Source: Tatumella sp. JGM118 (GTDB lineage Bacteria; Pseudomonadota; Gammaproteobacteria; Enterobacterales; Enterobacteriaceae). From it: DNA of 64,000 nucleotides. Location of the stretch: contig NZ_JAERJR010000014.1 in NCBI RefSeq assembly GCF_018257515.1, forward strand, positions 1 through 64,000. The letters run 5' to 3'. Positions 19,195 to 29,236 of this stretch are shown one piece after another. The position numbers and the translations under genes are program-made. The notes beneath the pieces were generated by a model. That model saw nothing but the letters and a program-made list of their open reading frames with translations, ran no database searches and was not told where the DNA came from. Positions within the stretch are counted from its first letter, which is position 1, and the number at the start of each line of letters is the position of its first letter.

Positions 19195-20264
19195 TTCAGT
19201 AGATCCCGCGCCGCAGTGAGCACTGCTTCAACCGGAATTAAATCCAGGTAGCGTTCAGTGGTGTTGGTTTGAATGTCATCCGGGTCAGGTAACGGACCAA
19301 AATCTCCGGCCCAAATCGTTTCCCCTTTTCCTTCCCAGGGGTGCCAGAATGTCAGCTTGGAGGGGCCAAACAACGCGACATAAGGCGTATTCAGGGCAGC
19401 GGCCATATGCATCGGTACAGAGTCGACACCGATAAAGAGTTCCGCCTGATCAATTAACGCGGCTAACTGCGGGAGCGTCATTTTTCCTGCCAGAGAAACA
19501 ATATGCTCACCGTGGCTGAGTGACTGAATTCTGCCGGCCATCTCAGTTTCTGCCTGGTCGGGGCCGGATGTCAGGACTATCGAATAGCCGTCAGCGGCCA
19601 GTTGTGTGATCACTGCCGCCATTTTTTCGTCCGTCCAGCATTTAAAAAACCAGCGGGATGACGGATGTACCACAATATACCGGCCGGTAATCTGTACCTG
19701 TTTCAGTAACTGACGTATGGCGTCGGCATCGGCTGGCTGATAGCTCATGGTCACTTCACTGCGGATATGCGGCAGAGCAAGAGGTTCCAGCAGGGAAAGG
19801 TTTTGTTCCACCGTATGCATCTTTCCGTGTCCGGAGACCGGGACCCGTTGCGAGTGGCAGAATCGCCACAGTGCGCCCTTCCGTTTCGGGTAATCAAATC
19901 CCAGACGTTGTTTAGCGCCGGTAAAGCGGGTGATCAACGCACTCCGCCATTGATCAGCCAGGTTAATGACTAAGTCGTAATGTTGTTTTCTGAGTAACCG
20001 TAATAAACGCCACTCATGAGCGATATGGCGCATTGGACCCAGCTTTTTCCAGGCTCTGTCGATGGAAAAGCACCGGGTAATAAGCGGGTTATTGATCAGC
20101 ATAGCTTCTGTTTCTTTATACAGAAGAACATCGATTCTGGCACCGGGATAACTGGCACTGAGTGTTTTGATCACCGGAGTCGTCAATAACATATCACCAT
20201 GATGGCGAAGTTTAATGACCAGTATTCTCTTAGGGGAAGTAGATAGTGCCGGCGTATGACTCAT
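19191..20264 (-). CDS. waaQ: LPS heptosyltransferase III
   Basis: The 357-residue GT9-family enzyme adds the side-branch heptose III to heptose II of the inner core. Features include the N-terminal ILVIKLRHHGDMLLTTPVI, the helical middle and the C-terminal nucleotide site FIGVDSVPMHMAAAL with ALFGPS. It heads the waaQ-wabG pair. About 550 bp lie upstream before the next, opposite-strand gene, with no convincing RfaH ops/JUMPstart element. Confidence 0.92.
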   Translation of the reverse strand: MSHTPALSTSPKRILVIKLRHHGDMLLTTPVIKTLSASYPGARIDVLLYKETEAMLINNPLITRCFSIDRAWKKLGPMRHIAHEWRLLRLLRKQHYDLVINLADQWRSALITRFTGAKQRLGFDYPKRKGALWRFCHSQRVPVSGHGKMHTVEQNLSLLEPLALPHIRSEVTMSYQPADADAIRQLLKQVQITGRYIVVHPSSRWFFKCWTDEKMAAVITQLAADGYSIVLTSGPDQAETEMAGRIQSLSHGEHIVSLAGKMTLPQLAALIDQAELFIGVDSVPMHMAAALNTPYVALFGPSKLTFWHPWEGKGETIWAGDFGPLPDPDDIQTNTTERYLDLIPVEAVLTAARDLLK

Positions 20265-20812
20265 ACCTGTCGCTTTTCTTAAATTAAAAAAATCCCATTA
20301 AGGGTCTCTGCCTGATAGCCTGGGTCAAATCTCAGTATGTTGCAGTATTCGACCCATTATCCCGCCATTAGTTCGCCCTGACTTGTTTCAGGCGCAGGAT
20401 ACGATCATCCACAGAATAACGAATACTTTTTGATAAACGACACTGTATCAAATAAATATGACAGCGGGGGAATGTTGCGGGAAAAATCCTGTTACCGCTG
20501 ATGAATTATAACGCTTTATCGGCAGATTCTGTCAGTGTTAGCATCATGCAGGAAGGGATAAGGATAATTACCGCCCTTTTTTCAGAGGGAATACTTATGT
20601 TCCCGGAATTCATCGCACGAAAGATATCGGTCAGCCGGAGAAGGGGTAGTATTATTTTCGGGTTTATTCCATCATGCGAAGCACGTGCTTTCCGGCAGGA
20701 AATTCGCAGTGATTTCCTTCGGCTCCCGTGTTTTCAGAGGGTTGGCATTTCCTTTTGATTTATATTGGTTTTTTATAGTGATACGCGATTGTCAGGGGCG
20801 AGCCAGTCAAAA
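20265..20812. other. Divergent intergenic region, no gene
   Basis: This 548-bp gap separates waaQ from the divergent family-9 glycosyltransferase gene. It must hold the promoters of both. I find no good JUMPstart/ops element, only a partial GCGGTA match near 20494-20499 on the minus strand, and no reading frame worth calling. Confidence 0.5.
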
Positions 20813-21922
20813 ATGAGAGAAACAAAAAAAAATAAAATCAGGCTGGTGAATGCCTGGTTAAGTGTTTTCCATCGTCATACCGCAAGCTCTGAAGAGAAGG
20901 CTGCACAACTTTCCCGCAGAGAGTTCCGTTCTATCCTGGTGTATTCCACAACCGCCCTTGGCGATTACATGTTTAATACACCCGCATTACGGGCAATCCG
21001 CCGGCGTTATCCGGAGGCCAGAATCATCCTGGTCGCTCACCCTAAATATGAGCAATTGCTGAAAGAACGCGAATTCTATGATGATGTCGTGTTCTGGAAC
21101 AATAAGATCGGCACACTGGCGGGATTTATTCGCGAAGCGAAAGTGTTCTCTCCTGAGCTGGCCGTCATGCTGCATTCGCATATTCCTTACGATATTCTTA
21201 GCGCGGCGATGTTGGGTTGCCGTTATCTGGTGCGGGATAATTACGGGAAAGATATCGGGGAACTGTCACGCTGGCTGGTGTATGGCGTGGATCAATGTGA
21301 AGGGCATATTATCGGCCGAAAAATGCAACTGGTATCGGCCCTGGGATGCGATACCTCGGATGTGGATATGGCCCCGCCTTGTGCTTATGTTCCGCAGCCA
21401 AAATCACCGTCAGTCTTCCGGGTGGGTTTTCAGTTGGGAGCCTCAACACGCATCCGGTGCTGGCCACCCGCATATTTTGCTGAACTGGCCGGAAATATTT
21501 TACGTGAGTTCCCGGGCAGTGAGATCGTGCTTATCGGTTCGCCCGCAGAGGCCGATCTGGCCCGGCAAGTCATGGACGCCTGTGCCCCGTCGCTCAGAGA
21601 GGCGGTGACCAGTTTCGTCGGTAAAACAACCTTACCTGAACTGCTGGGGGTTATCTCCTCAATGGATATGCTGGTCACCGGTGATACCGGGCCTCTGCAT
21701 CTGGCTATCGCCCTGAAAGTACCGACATTGAGTCTGTTCGTGACGGAATCGCCTGAAAACAGTGGTCCCTATCAGGACCGCCATTTGCATCGTTGTATTT
21801 ATCTGCCTGCCTCCGACCCGCGGGTCACCGATAAAGACGAGCCGCTGAAGGCTATTTCTGTTGCGACGGTATTCAGCGAAGTGACGGAAATGAAGCGCTC
21901 ACTGTCACTGCCTCAGCCGTAA
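20813..21922 (+). CDS. Family 9 glycosyltransferase (heptosyltransferase-like)
   Basis: The product is 369 residues from the first ATG at 20813; a TTG at 20765 would add 16. The N-terminal SILVYSTTALGDYMFNTPAL and C-terminal VTGDTGPLHLAIAL are the two nucleotide-site signatures of ADP-heptose:LPS heptosyltransferases. It differs from WaaC, WaaF and WaaQ in this window, which already supply heptoses I to III. It may add a further outer-core heptose, as in some Klebsiella and Serratia cores. It is the only gene of the right-hand core block, together with wabN, on the plus strand. Confidence 0.75.
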   Translation: MRETKKNKIRLVNAWLSVFHRHTASSEEKAAQLSRREFRSILVYSTTALGDYMFNTPALRAIRRRYPEARIILVAHPKYEQLLKEREFYDDVVFWNNKIGTLAGFIREAKVFSPELAVMLHSHIPYDILSAAMLGCRYLVRDNYGKDIGELSRWLVYGVDQCEGHIIGRKMQLVSALGCDTSDVDMAPPCAYVPQPKSPSVFRVGFQLGASTRIRCWPPAYFAELAGNILREFPGSEIVLIGSPAEADLARQVMDACAPSLREAVTSFVGKTTLPELLGVISSMDMLVTGDTGPLHLAIALKVPTLSLFVTESPENSGPYQDRHLHRCIYLPASDPRVTDKDEPLKAISVATVFSEVTEMKRSLSLPQP

Positions 21923-21953
21923 TCACCCGGCCCCCTTATCAGCGCAGGGGGGC

Positions 21954-23060
21954 TTACTGATTAATCAGTGCGATATATTGGCGGCAGACTGAGTCGAGCC
22001 GATATACAGCGAATGATGTTTCAGTCAGGGGGACAGGATGGCTGTCGATAAATGCGATCTTCTCTGCCAGAGATTCCGGTGTCAGATCCGAAAGCCCGGC
22101 CGCTAACGGCCCGGTTAAGATTTCTGCCGGTCCGCCAGGACAGCGCGTACTGACCACCTGTGTACCGCAGATCAGTGCCTCTGCCAGCACATTACCAAAA
22201 CCTTCGCTGTCTGAACTCAGGATCAGCATCCTGGCATTTTTTATCCATCGATACGGATTACTGTCGAATCCCCGGAATATCACCTTGTCAGTAATACGGA
22301 GTTCTTCAGCCAGTGCCTGAAGCTTGCGTTTACTCTCTTCACTGCCTTCCCCGAGTAATACCAAAGGCCAGGGCAGGCCGCTCAGGGCATAGGCGCGTAA
22401 CAAACGATCGTGGCGTTTCACGGTATGGAAACGCCCGACATGCAGCAGATAACTTTTTGGCGGGTAGGGTACCGGCTCAACTGCAGCGTCCCGGATAGCA
22501 GGGAAATCAAAGGGATTAAAGATAACCCTCTCTACTGCCGGCACGACGGAGAACTGCTGACAGAGATCGTCTGTCACATACTGTGAAACGCCGATGATCT
22601 TTCTGTGGTGATATACACGGTGTATTTTTCTGACTTTTAGCCAGCGCGAGGCTCCGGTACGGTGGCCGAGATACGACGATGAGAAAACGCCGTGCAGACA
22701 AAACCAGGTTTTACCGGGGTCAATCTTGCGACTGCGTCGGACAATACGGTCGGTTTTATGCAGATGGGACAGCACCAGATCGACGGGGCCGCGTTCTGCC
22801 GTCAACTTACTGAAGGCATGATCAAGCTGACGGGCCCGGCGGGACAGTTCTGTCAGTTTGCGCCAGGGGACTTTCGCGGTATCTTCGGCCACCCGGTAAT
22901 CCAGGCCATCGGGCAGTGTAAAATGACAGACATCACGCAGAGAAATCAGTGAGACCCGGAGTCCTTGTGTAAGAAACCCCTGCGCCAGCGTTAAAACCAC
23001 TTTTTCGGCACCGCCGCCGGGCAGACCATCAATAATCATCGTGATATGATGTTGTGACAC
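21954..23060 (-). CDS. wabH: LPS core glycosyltransferase WabH (probable)
   Basis: The 368-residue GT4-family enzyme starts ITMIIDGLPGGGAEKVVLTL and carries the donor-binding LLHVGRFHTVKRHDRLL and the catalytic SEGFGNVLAEALICGT. In Klebsiella WabH adds GlcNAc to the galacturonic acid placed by WabG, and WabN then deacetylates it. The presence of all three candidates in this locus supports the assignment. It converges on the family-9 gene (31-bp gap) and diverges from wabN. Confidence 0.7.
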   Translation of the reverse strand: MSQHHITMIIDGLPGGGAEKVVLTLAQGFLTQGLRVSLISLRDVCHFTLPDGLDYRVAEDTAKVPWRKLTELSRRARQLDHAFSKLTAERGPVDLVLSHLHKTDRIVRRSRKIDPGKTWFCLHGVFSSSYLGHRTGASRWLKVRKIHRVYHHRKIIGVSQYVTDDLCQQFSVVPAVERVIFNPFDFPAIRDAAVEPVPYPPKSYLLHVGRFHTVKRHDRLLRAYALSGLPWPLVLLGEGSEESKRKLQALAEELRITDKVIFRGFDSNPYRWIKNARMLILSSDSEGFGNVLAEALICGTQVVSTRCPGGPAEILTGPLAAGLSDLTPESLAEKIAFIDSHPVPLTETSFAVYRLDSVCRQYIALINQ

Positions 23061-23207
23061 TGTTTATATCCTTCTGTGAGAACGCGCGGTTATCGAAACG
23101 GGTAAAGAGAACCTCTGTCCCGTCCAGTGACGAAAGCCGGCCGGAATCTCCTGTGAGCGTATGCAAAAATACCAGAAAAACCGCCAGGTAAACATCAGAG
23201 ATAATTC

Positions 23208-24179
23208 ATGACCAGACCTGCTTTTCTCATCACAATCGATACCGAAGGTGACAATCTTTGGCAAAATCACCGGGTAATCGCCACGGAAAATACCCGTTTC
23301 CTCTCCCGTTTTCAGCAACTCTGTGAGAAATATCAGTTTAAACCGACCTGGCTTACGAACTATGAGATGGCAAAAGACCCGGCATATGTGGAATTTGCCA
23401 GCGATGTCATTGCCAGAAACCAAGGGGAAGTGGGGATGCATTTGCATGCCTGGAACAGCCCCCCGGAGTACCCGCTGACCGATGATGACTGGAAATGGCA
23501 GCCTTATCTGATCGAGTATCCGGATGATATTCTGGACGCCAAAGCCCGCTTTATGACGGAGTTACTGGAAGAGTCTTTCGGGGTTGCGATGAAAAGTCAT
23601 CGGGCCGGGCGCTGGGCTTTCGACGAGCGTTATGCGGCCGTCCTGACCCGATTGGGGTACTGTGTCGACTGTTCTGTAACGCCGCGCGTTAACTGGCAGT
23701 TTACTGCCGGAGCCCCCCAGGGTAACGGCGGGACAGATTATACCCATTTTCCCCGGCAAGCCTATTTCCTGGACCCTGAGGATATTTCAAGAGCAGGTCC
23801 CGGGACATTGTTAGAAATACCGATGAGTACAGACTACAAGCACTCACCGGGGGTCCGGCGGATCAAACAGGGGGTCGATAAGATCAGGGGCCGGCAGCGC
23901 TCTCCGGCGGTTTATTGGTTGCGGCCGTCCAGAGATAATCTCAGTGCCATGCAACGGGTCGTGGAACGTAATCTGGCATCGGGCAGTGATTATGTGGAGT
24001 TTATGCTGCACTCTTCTGAGTTTATGCCGGGTGGCAGTCCGACGTTCAAAACAGCGGCAGATATCGAAACCTTGTATGAAAACCTCGAACAACTGTTTGC
24101 CTGGCTGCAGCCACAGACCACCGGCATGACACTGTTTGAATATTATACTGCCCGGATGCAGGCAGGAAAGCGCCTGTAG
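23208..24179 (+). CDS. wabN: LPS core GlcNAc deacetylase WabN (probable)
   Basis: The 323-residue protein has the carbohydrate esterase 4 fold: the first motif ITIDTEGDN with catalytic Asp and metal-site residues, EVGMHLHAW supplying metal histidines, and the KSHRAGRWAFDER motif. WabN removes the acetyl group from the GlcNAc added by WabH so that glucosamine remains in the outer core. It is on the plus strand, divergent from wabH and convergent with waaL after 8 bp. The locus context decides the name over other deacetylases. Confidence 0.72.
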   Translation: MTRPAFLITIDTEGDNLWQNHRVIATENTRFLSRFQQLCEKYQFKPTWLTNYEMAKDPAYVEFASDVIARNQGEVGMHLHAWNSPPEYPLTDDDWKWQPYLIEYPDDILDAKARFMTELLEESFGVAMKSHRAGRWAFDERYAAVLTRLGYCVDCSVTPRVNWQFTAGAPQGNGGTDYTHFPRQAYFLDPEDISRAGPGTLLEIPMSTDYKHSPGVRRIKQGVDKIRGRQRSPAVYWLRPSRDNLSAMQRVVERNLASGSDYVEFMLHSSEFMPGGSPTFKTAADIETLYENLEQLFAWLQPQTTGMTLFEYYTARMQAGKRL

Positions 24180-24187
24180 TCCCGCGC

Positions 24188-25378
24188 CTATCTTCGCCTG
24201 ATCACTGAGCTATCAGGCGAAGACAATGGCGAGGAAGATAAAGCATAGCCGACGGGGAACCAGAACAGATACCAGAACTCTTGTGGATTCCCGATGACAA
24301 ACATCCCCTGTGTTGTATAAAAAAGCATGCTGAAAATCATGAGTATTGCACCGCAGTGATATTCCTGCTTAGGCGTTTTAAGCGCAATAGTCAGGGCGTA
24401 AAGCAGTAACGAAAGCAGTAATCCGCCGCCGATAATGCCGCCTTTGAGTAGTGTCCCGATGTACAGACTGTGCGCCGTATGAATATGCTCCCCGGAATAA
24501 TTAATAAAGTGTAATTGATAACTGAATCCGTTACCGATGAGGTAATGACGGGAAAAGAGTTCAAGACTGTGTTTCCAGATGCTGAAACGCAGGAAAGACT
24601 GTGTATATGCTTCCTCTGCCCGTAAACGGATCAGCGTGCCCAGCTCAGTAGTTTCTATAAAAATGGCTGATAAAATAATGATTGCTAAGGTAATGGCAAT
24701 ATTCTTACGGTTCAGCCCCGGTAATCCCTTACCGATAAAATACGCGATAATTAATGACAGGAAGGGCCCCCTGCTTTGGGTGAGCAGGATAAAGAAAATG
24801 AACAACCCCATGCAGGGAAACAGTAATTTATTTTTTGTTTCCTGATAGAGTGATATTGATAGTATTAAGGCAATACAGGCCAGTCCCGACAGATCTATTA
24901 CATTTTCTGCTGTCGGATTATGCTCTGTCACCGGGCCACGATGAAGGATAACCTGAAAGTTAGAGAGCAGCAGCCAGGTAAACACGATCGTAAATCCCAG
25001 GATAATCAGGCCCAGAATTCGCTTTCTGTCCGGTGAACTGAGAACCATCGCGGTCATAGTGATATAGAATAAGATATAGAGACTGTGAGTCAGGGTCGCC
25101 GTGATATTCCCCGGGTCTGCCGACCAGAGATTACTCAGCGTGAAGTAAAATAAAAAAGCAGCGACGATCAGCAATCCCCGGAGGAGTGCAAGGTTAGTTC
25201 TCAGGGCATGAGCCGCCGTCTTATTGACGATGACGTGAAAGAGAAAAAAAAGGATCGCCAGGTGTAAAAGGTTATTGGTTTTTGTTGAACCATTAAACAG
25301 TGTGTTGAAAAATAAGAAGGCGGTAAAAAAAAAGGTGTAAGGTAAGAACGATCTTTTACTGCCTGGAAAAGAAATCAT
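24188..25378 (-). CDS. waaL: O-antigen ligase
   Basis: The 396-residue membrane protein has about a dozen hydrophobic segments and a large periplasmic loop with HTAHSLYIGTLLKGG (about residues 305-319), the Wzy_C-type ligase motif with its key histidines. It joins undecaprenyl-linked O antigen to the lipid A-core at the periplasmic face. The ATG at 25378 has an AAGGA ribosome site and overlaps the WaaZ-like gene by 23 bp; a GTG at 25417 is less likely. Ligases diverge strongly, so the family rests on topology and motif. Confidence 0.85.
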   Translation of the reverse strand: MISFPGSKRSFLPYTFFFTAFLFFNTLFNGSTKTNNLLHLAILFFLFHVIVNKTAAHALRTNLALLRGLLIVAAFLFYFTLSNLWSADPGNITATLTHSLYILFYITMTAMVLSSPDRKRILGLIILGFTIVFTWLLLSNFQVILHRGPVTEHNPTAENVIDLSGLACIALILSISLYQETKNKLLFPCMGLFIFFILLTQSRGPFLSLIIAYFIGKGLPGLNRKNIAITLAIIILSAIFIETTELGTLIRLRAEEAYTQSFLRFSIWKHSLELFSRHYLIGNGFSYQLHFINYSGEHIHTAHSLYIGTLLKGGIIGGGLLLSLLLYALTIALKTPKQEYHCGAILMIFSMLFYTTQGMFVIGNPQEFWYLFWFPVGYALSSSPLSSPDSSVIRRR

Positions 25379-26264
25379 TCCCGTTTTCCTTTTTGAATAT
25401 AGAATCAGGTATCGCACTCTGAGGCGATAAATTAATGACTTTTACTTCATTTTTTCTTAATATTTCACTGGCATGTTTTAATGAGGGGAGTATCGTCTTT
25501 TCCAGGAAAGTATCCAGTAATGTCGGAAGTTTATCCTGATTATCTTCATAAAATCTGGGCTGGTTAAAATTATTCATATCAAGCCCGATGATATATATCT
25601 TTTTAAATCCACAGAACGATAATATTTGCAATGCCCAGTAAATAACCGTCGCGGCATCGGCAATGCCCTGTCTTATGTCGCTATTAAATGCAATGTCTTC
25701 TCTCTCCTGACTGTACAGGAGCCCTGGAGGTGGCCGCAGCGTCTGCCTTATGTCTTTTATCGGGACAAAAGGCTCGAAAATTCTGTAACTGATATCTTCT
25801 ATCGGGATTAAAGTGCACTTTATCTGTTCGCGTCCGAAGTTATTAACTATGTTTATAATTCCGTGCACTGTGGTGAACAGTTTCAGGGCTGGATCTGCAA
25901 TAATGTGTTGGACTATCTGCGGCCTGTCATTAAAAAAACCCATATCGACGATGATGTAGAAACGGAACTGTACTTTTTTATTCAGGTGATATGCCCCGTT
26001 GACCCCCATTGCCGGGATGGGGGGGAACAGATCAAAATTGAGTGAATTTACCGATGGCCCCGTCGCAGAAAGCAGTATTTCACCCTGATACCGGGCAGCG
26101 AATTCAGACAGTCCGGTCACCGGAATCTGCTGCTGCTTGTAGGAGACCGAGATGATCTCCCCGGTAACGGCCCGGCGGATTTTAACAAAAGGCCAAAGCG
26201 TTTCATTATGCCGGAAGGATCTTGGGTGAGAATAACGGTATAGCTGCTTATAGAAAGAGCTCAT
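25356..26264 (-). CDS. WaaZ-like Kdo III transferase (probable)
   Basis: The 302-residue protein shows the outline of E. coli WaaZ, which adds a third Kdo to the inner core: LLSATGPS and MGVNGAYHL near residues 64-94, a FYIIVDMGFF strand, the IYIIGLDMNNFNQPRFYED block (about 225-243) and VINLSPQSAIPDS near the C terminus. Overall similarity is limited. It lies between waaC and waaL, overlapping waaL by 23 bp. An alternative is a DUF115/MptE-like glycosyltransferase of other core specificity. Confidence 0.6.
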   Translation of the reverse strand: MSSFYKQLYRYSHPRSFRHNETLWPFVKIRRAVTGEIISVSYKQQQIPVTGLSEFAARYQGEILLSATGPSVNSLNFDLFPPIPAMGVNGAYHLNKKVQFRFYIIVDMGFFNDRPQIVQHIIADPALKLFTTVHGIINIVNNFGREQIKCTLIPIEDISYRIFEPFVPIKDIRQTLRPPPGLLYSQEREDIAFNSDIRQGIADAATVIYWALQILSFCGFKKIYIIGLDMNNFNQPRFYEDNQDKLPTLLDTFLEKTILPSLKHASEILRKNEVKVINLSPQSAIPDSIFKKENGNDFFSRQ

Positions 26265-26270
26265 CTTTTT

Positions 26271-27242
26271 TCAGCAATCCAGTAAAGTCTGTATTGTTTT
26301 ATCCACCGCATCGGCAGTGATATCGCCCATATCGTTCCCGGCAGGCGGACGCAGTGCTATCTGGTTTTTACCGTAACCGCCAATTAACCCGGGGTCTGTC
26401 GGGCCATATAACGTAATGTTAGGGCGGTCGAGCGCCGCGGCCAGGTGGCTAAGGCCCGTATCCACAGAAATAATAACTTTTGCGCCGGCCAGTTCGCGGG
26501 CAACGTCTGCCAGTGACAGTTTCGGTAACACCGTGACCTGATCGGAGCCGGCCGCCAGCCGTGTAGCACGCTGATATTCGGCATCTGTACCCCACGGGAG
26601 TTTTACCGCATAACCCTGCCGGGTAACACGACGAATAAGCGCCTGCCAGTGTTCTTCCGGCCAGTGTTTATTATCACGGGTCGTGGAATGCAGAAAGACC
26701 ATGTATTCTCCCGCATCCTCCGGTAAATCATGAATAAAATGGCTGGCTATGGCGTAATCGCCCCGCGTTGCCGGTTTTTCATACCCCAGGCTTTTGGCAA
26801 ATAATTCGCGTGTCCGTTCAACGGCATGTTGCTGCAAAGGAACGGAATGCCGCTTGTCATACCACCAGCAGGCGAATGGTTCACGTACACTGCTTTTGTC
26901 AGCCCCGTGTTTTGTACCGCGGGCCAACCGGGTCACCAGCGCAGCGCTTTTGATAAGCCCCTGTGCATCAATAATAGCATCATACTCACGCTGCCGGAGG
27001 CGCTGTCTGAAACGGAAACGCTCTTCGCGCTGTTGCATTCCGAACCAGTGTTTACGCCAGCGCCTGATAGCGACCGGCAGCACCTGATCAACCGCAGGAT
27101 GCCACCCGGGGATCTGGCTGAAATTTTCTTCAACGACCCAGTCAAAACGAATACCGGGGATTGCCTGCATGGCATCGGTTAATGCCGGCAGGGTATGAAT
27201 GACATCTCCCATGGAAGATGTTTTAACAATCAGGACCTGCAT
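26271..27242 (-). CDS. waaC: LPS heptosyltransferase I
   Basis: The 323-residue GT9 enzyme attaches the first L,D-heptose to Kdo. It starts MQVLIVKTSSMGDVIHTLPA, the WaaC signature, and ends its nucleotide site with ISVDTGLSHLAAAL and ITLYGPTDPGLIGGYGK. Its start codon directly abuts the waaF stop, in the conserved hldD-waaF-waaC order. Confidence 0.97.
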   Translation of the reverse strand: MQVLIVKTSSMGDVIHTLPALTDAMQAIPGIRFDWVVEENFSQIPGWHPAVDQVLPVAIRRWRKHWFGMQQREERFRFRQRLRQREYDAIIDAQGLIKSAALVTRLARGTKHGADKSSVREPFACWWYDKRHSVPLQQHAVERTRELFAKSLGYEKPATRGDYAIASHFIHDLPEDAGEYMVFLHSTTRDNKHWPEEHWQALIRRVTRQGYAVKLPWGTDAEYQRATRLAAGSDQVTVLPKLSLADVARELAGAKVIISVDTGLSHLAAALDRPNITLYGPTDPGLIGGYGKNQIALRPPAGNDMGDITADAVDKTIQTLLDC

Positions 27243-28289
27243 TTATTCTCCTGCGGAGCTAAGTAATAACGTCAGCTCATCCATAACACGTGCAGGGGTA
27301 ATATCAATCAGACTCTGATGATAACCAAGGTCAGTGTCGCCTTTTCGGACTTTATGATAGCCGGTGATCAGGCGGATCACCCGGGCCTTGTCTGATAGCG
27401 GAGGCGTAAAATCGGGGCTGCTGGGGCCATATAACGCGACCAGGGGCCGGTCAAGCGCAGCAGCAATGTGCATCAGTCCGGAATCATTACTGACCACCGC
27501 TGCGCATCTTGCCAGCAACACCACCGCCTGCTCCAGGCTGGTTTTTCCGGCCAGATTATGGCAACAGGCATTGTCATCATCATCCAGACTATGGCGGATA
27601 TCTTCCCCGACATCGTGGTCTTTCTCTGAACCGAACAGCACGACCCGGTAACCCCGGGCGATCAGCTTCTGGGCCAGCACAGCATAATGATAATGTGGCC
27701 AGCGTTTCGCCGGACCGAATTCGGCACCCGGACAGAAACCGATGACAGGCCGGTCACCTGGCAACGAGAATAAACCGGCGATTTCTGTTTTTTCGGATTC
27801 ACTGACGGAGAGCTTTGGCCATAACAGTGGCTGAGGCAGATCGGCGGCGGAGGCGAGGGTCCCCGCGTCATATGCCAGTGCAACATAGCGCTCTACCATT
27901 AACGGAAAGGCGGTCTTGTTCAGCGTCCTGGCATCGTTAAGCACGCCATAACGCATTTCTCCGCGCCAGCCGGTACGTGTTTTTATCCCCGCAAAGAAAG
28001 GAACCAGTGCGGATTTAAACGAGTTGGGTAATACATAAGCCCGGTCATAATGACTGCTACGTAGTGATCGGCCAAGCTGTTTCCTTTCCCCTAATGCCAG
28101 AGCACCATGCCCGAGGGGCATAGCCAGAGCCTCATTCACTTCAGGCATTCTCGACAATAAAGGACGACACCAGGCCGGAGCCATCACATCAATGACGGCA
28201 TCCGGATAGCGTGTCTTCAGTGTGCGATAGAGACTTTGTGACATCATCATATCGCCAACCCATGAAGGGCCGATCACCAGTATTTTCAT
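27243..28289 (-). CDS. waaF: LPS heptosyltransferase II
   Basis: The 348-residue GT9 enzyme adds the second heptose. It starts KILVIGPSWVGDMMMSQSLY and carries VVSNDSGLMHIAAAL with LVALYGPSSP. It lies 14 bp downstream of hldD and abuts waaC, so hldD-waaF-waaC form one operon that supplies ADP-heptose and uses it. Confidence 0.97.
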   Translation of the reverse strand: MKILVIGPSWVGDMMMSQSLYRTLKTRYPDAVIDVMAPAWCRPLLSRMPEVNEALAMPLGHGALALGERKQLGRSLRSSHYDRAYVLPNSFKSALVPFFAGIKTRTGWRGEMRYGVLNDARTLNKTAFPLMVERYVALAYDAGTLASAADLPQPLLWPKLSVSESEKTEIAGLFSLPGDRPVIGFCPGAEFGPAKRWPHYHYAVLAQKLIARGYRVVLFGSEKDHDVGEDIRHSLDDDDNACCHNLAGKTSLEQAVVLLARCAAVVSNDSGLMHIAAALDRPLVALYGPSSPDFTPPLSDKARVIRLITGYHKVRKGDTDLGYHQSLIDITPARVMDELTLLLSSAGE

Positions 28290-28303
28290 CGCTGCAAGGT
28301 CTC

Positions 28304-29236
28304 TTAAGCTTTATTATTCAGCCACGCCATATACTCTGTCACACCTTCAGCCACGGTTTTGAAAGGCTTGTCATAGCCTGCAGACCGCAGATGAGTGAGA
28401 TCGGCTTGAGTATATTCCTGATAACGTCCTTTCAGCTTTTCAGGGAAAGGAATGTATTCCACTTCACCCTCACCGTGCCAGGCCAGCACTGCATCGGCAA
28501 CGGCCTGGAAAGACTCTGCACGTCCGGTACCGCAGTTATAAATACCGGAGACATTGTTTTCCCAGCACCACAGGTTAACGGCCGCAACATCCTGGACATA
28601 GATAAAGTCACGCTGGAAGTTTTCGCTTCCGGCGAACAATTTCGGGTTCTCACCCTGATTAATCTGGGTATTCAGGTGAAAAGCGACGCTGGCCATACTG
28701 CCTTTATGTCCTTCACGCGGACCATACACATTGAAATAACGGAAACCACAGACCGGTGATTCTACTTCCGGCAGAATGCTGCGTACATAATGATCGAACA
28801 GCATTTTTGAGTAACCGTACACATTCAGTGGTGCTTCGTACTGGCGCTCTTCGATGAAATTGTCATTCCGGCCACCATAAGTGGCGGCAGAAGAGGCATA
28901 CAGAAACGGGATCTGGCGCTCGAGACAGAAATGCAGCAGCTCTTTTGAGTACTGATAGTTATTATCCATCATATACTTACCGTCCCACTCCGTGGTTGAA
29001 GAGCAGGCTCCCTGATGGAAAATAGCCTCGATAGGGCCAAAATCGTCACCCGCCATCAGGCTGACAAGGAATTCTTCCTTATCCATATAATCACTGATAT
29101 TCAGATCAGCCAGATTGACAAATTTTGTACCATCTTTCAGGTTATCTACGACCAGAATATCGGTATATCCACGGTCATTTAGCGCTTTAACAATATTGCT
29201 GCCGATCATGCCGGCGCCACCAGTTACGATAATCAT
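28304..29236 (-). CDS. hldD: ADP-L-glycero-D-manno-heptose 6-epimerase
   Basis: The 310-residue enzyme is a short-chain dehydrogenase with NADP site [15 protein letters not shown] (residues 5-19) and the catalytic YGYSK (Tyr about 140, Lys about 144). It epimerises ADP-D,D-heptose to the L,D form used by WaaC and WaaF. It is the first gene of the inner-core operon. In E. coli kbl and tdh lie beyond it; here yibQ follows after a 243-bp gap. Confidence 0.98.
   Translation of the reverse strand: MIIVTGGAGMIGSNIVKALNDRGYTDILVVDNLKDGTKFVNLADLNISDYMDKEEFLVSLMAGDDFGPIEAIFHQGACSSTTEWDGKYMMDNNYQYSKELLHFCLERQIPFLYASSAATYGGRNDNFIEERQYEAPLNVYGYSKMLFDHYVRSILPEVESPVCGFRYFNVYGPREGHKGSMASVAFHLNTQINQGENPKLFAGSENFQRDFIYVQDVAAVNLWCWENNVSGIYNCGTGRAESFQAVADAVLAWHGEGEVEYIPFPEKLKGRYQEYTQADLTHLRSAGYDKPFKTVAEGVTEYMAWLNNKA

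Noticed and set aside
20480-20510. Possible RfaH ops/JUMPstart element upstream of waaQ
   Set aside because: Only GCGGTA of the GGCGGTAGCGT core is kept, and the surrounding JUMPstart sequence is missing.
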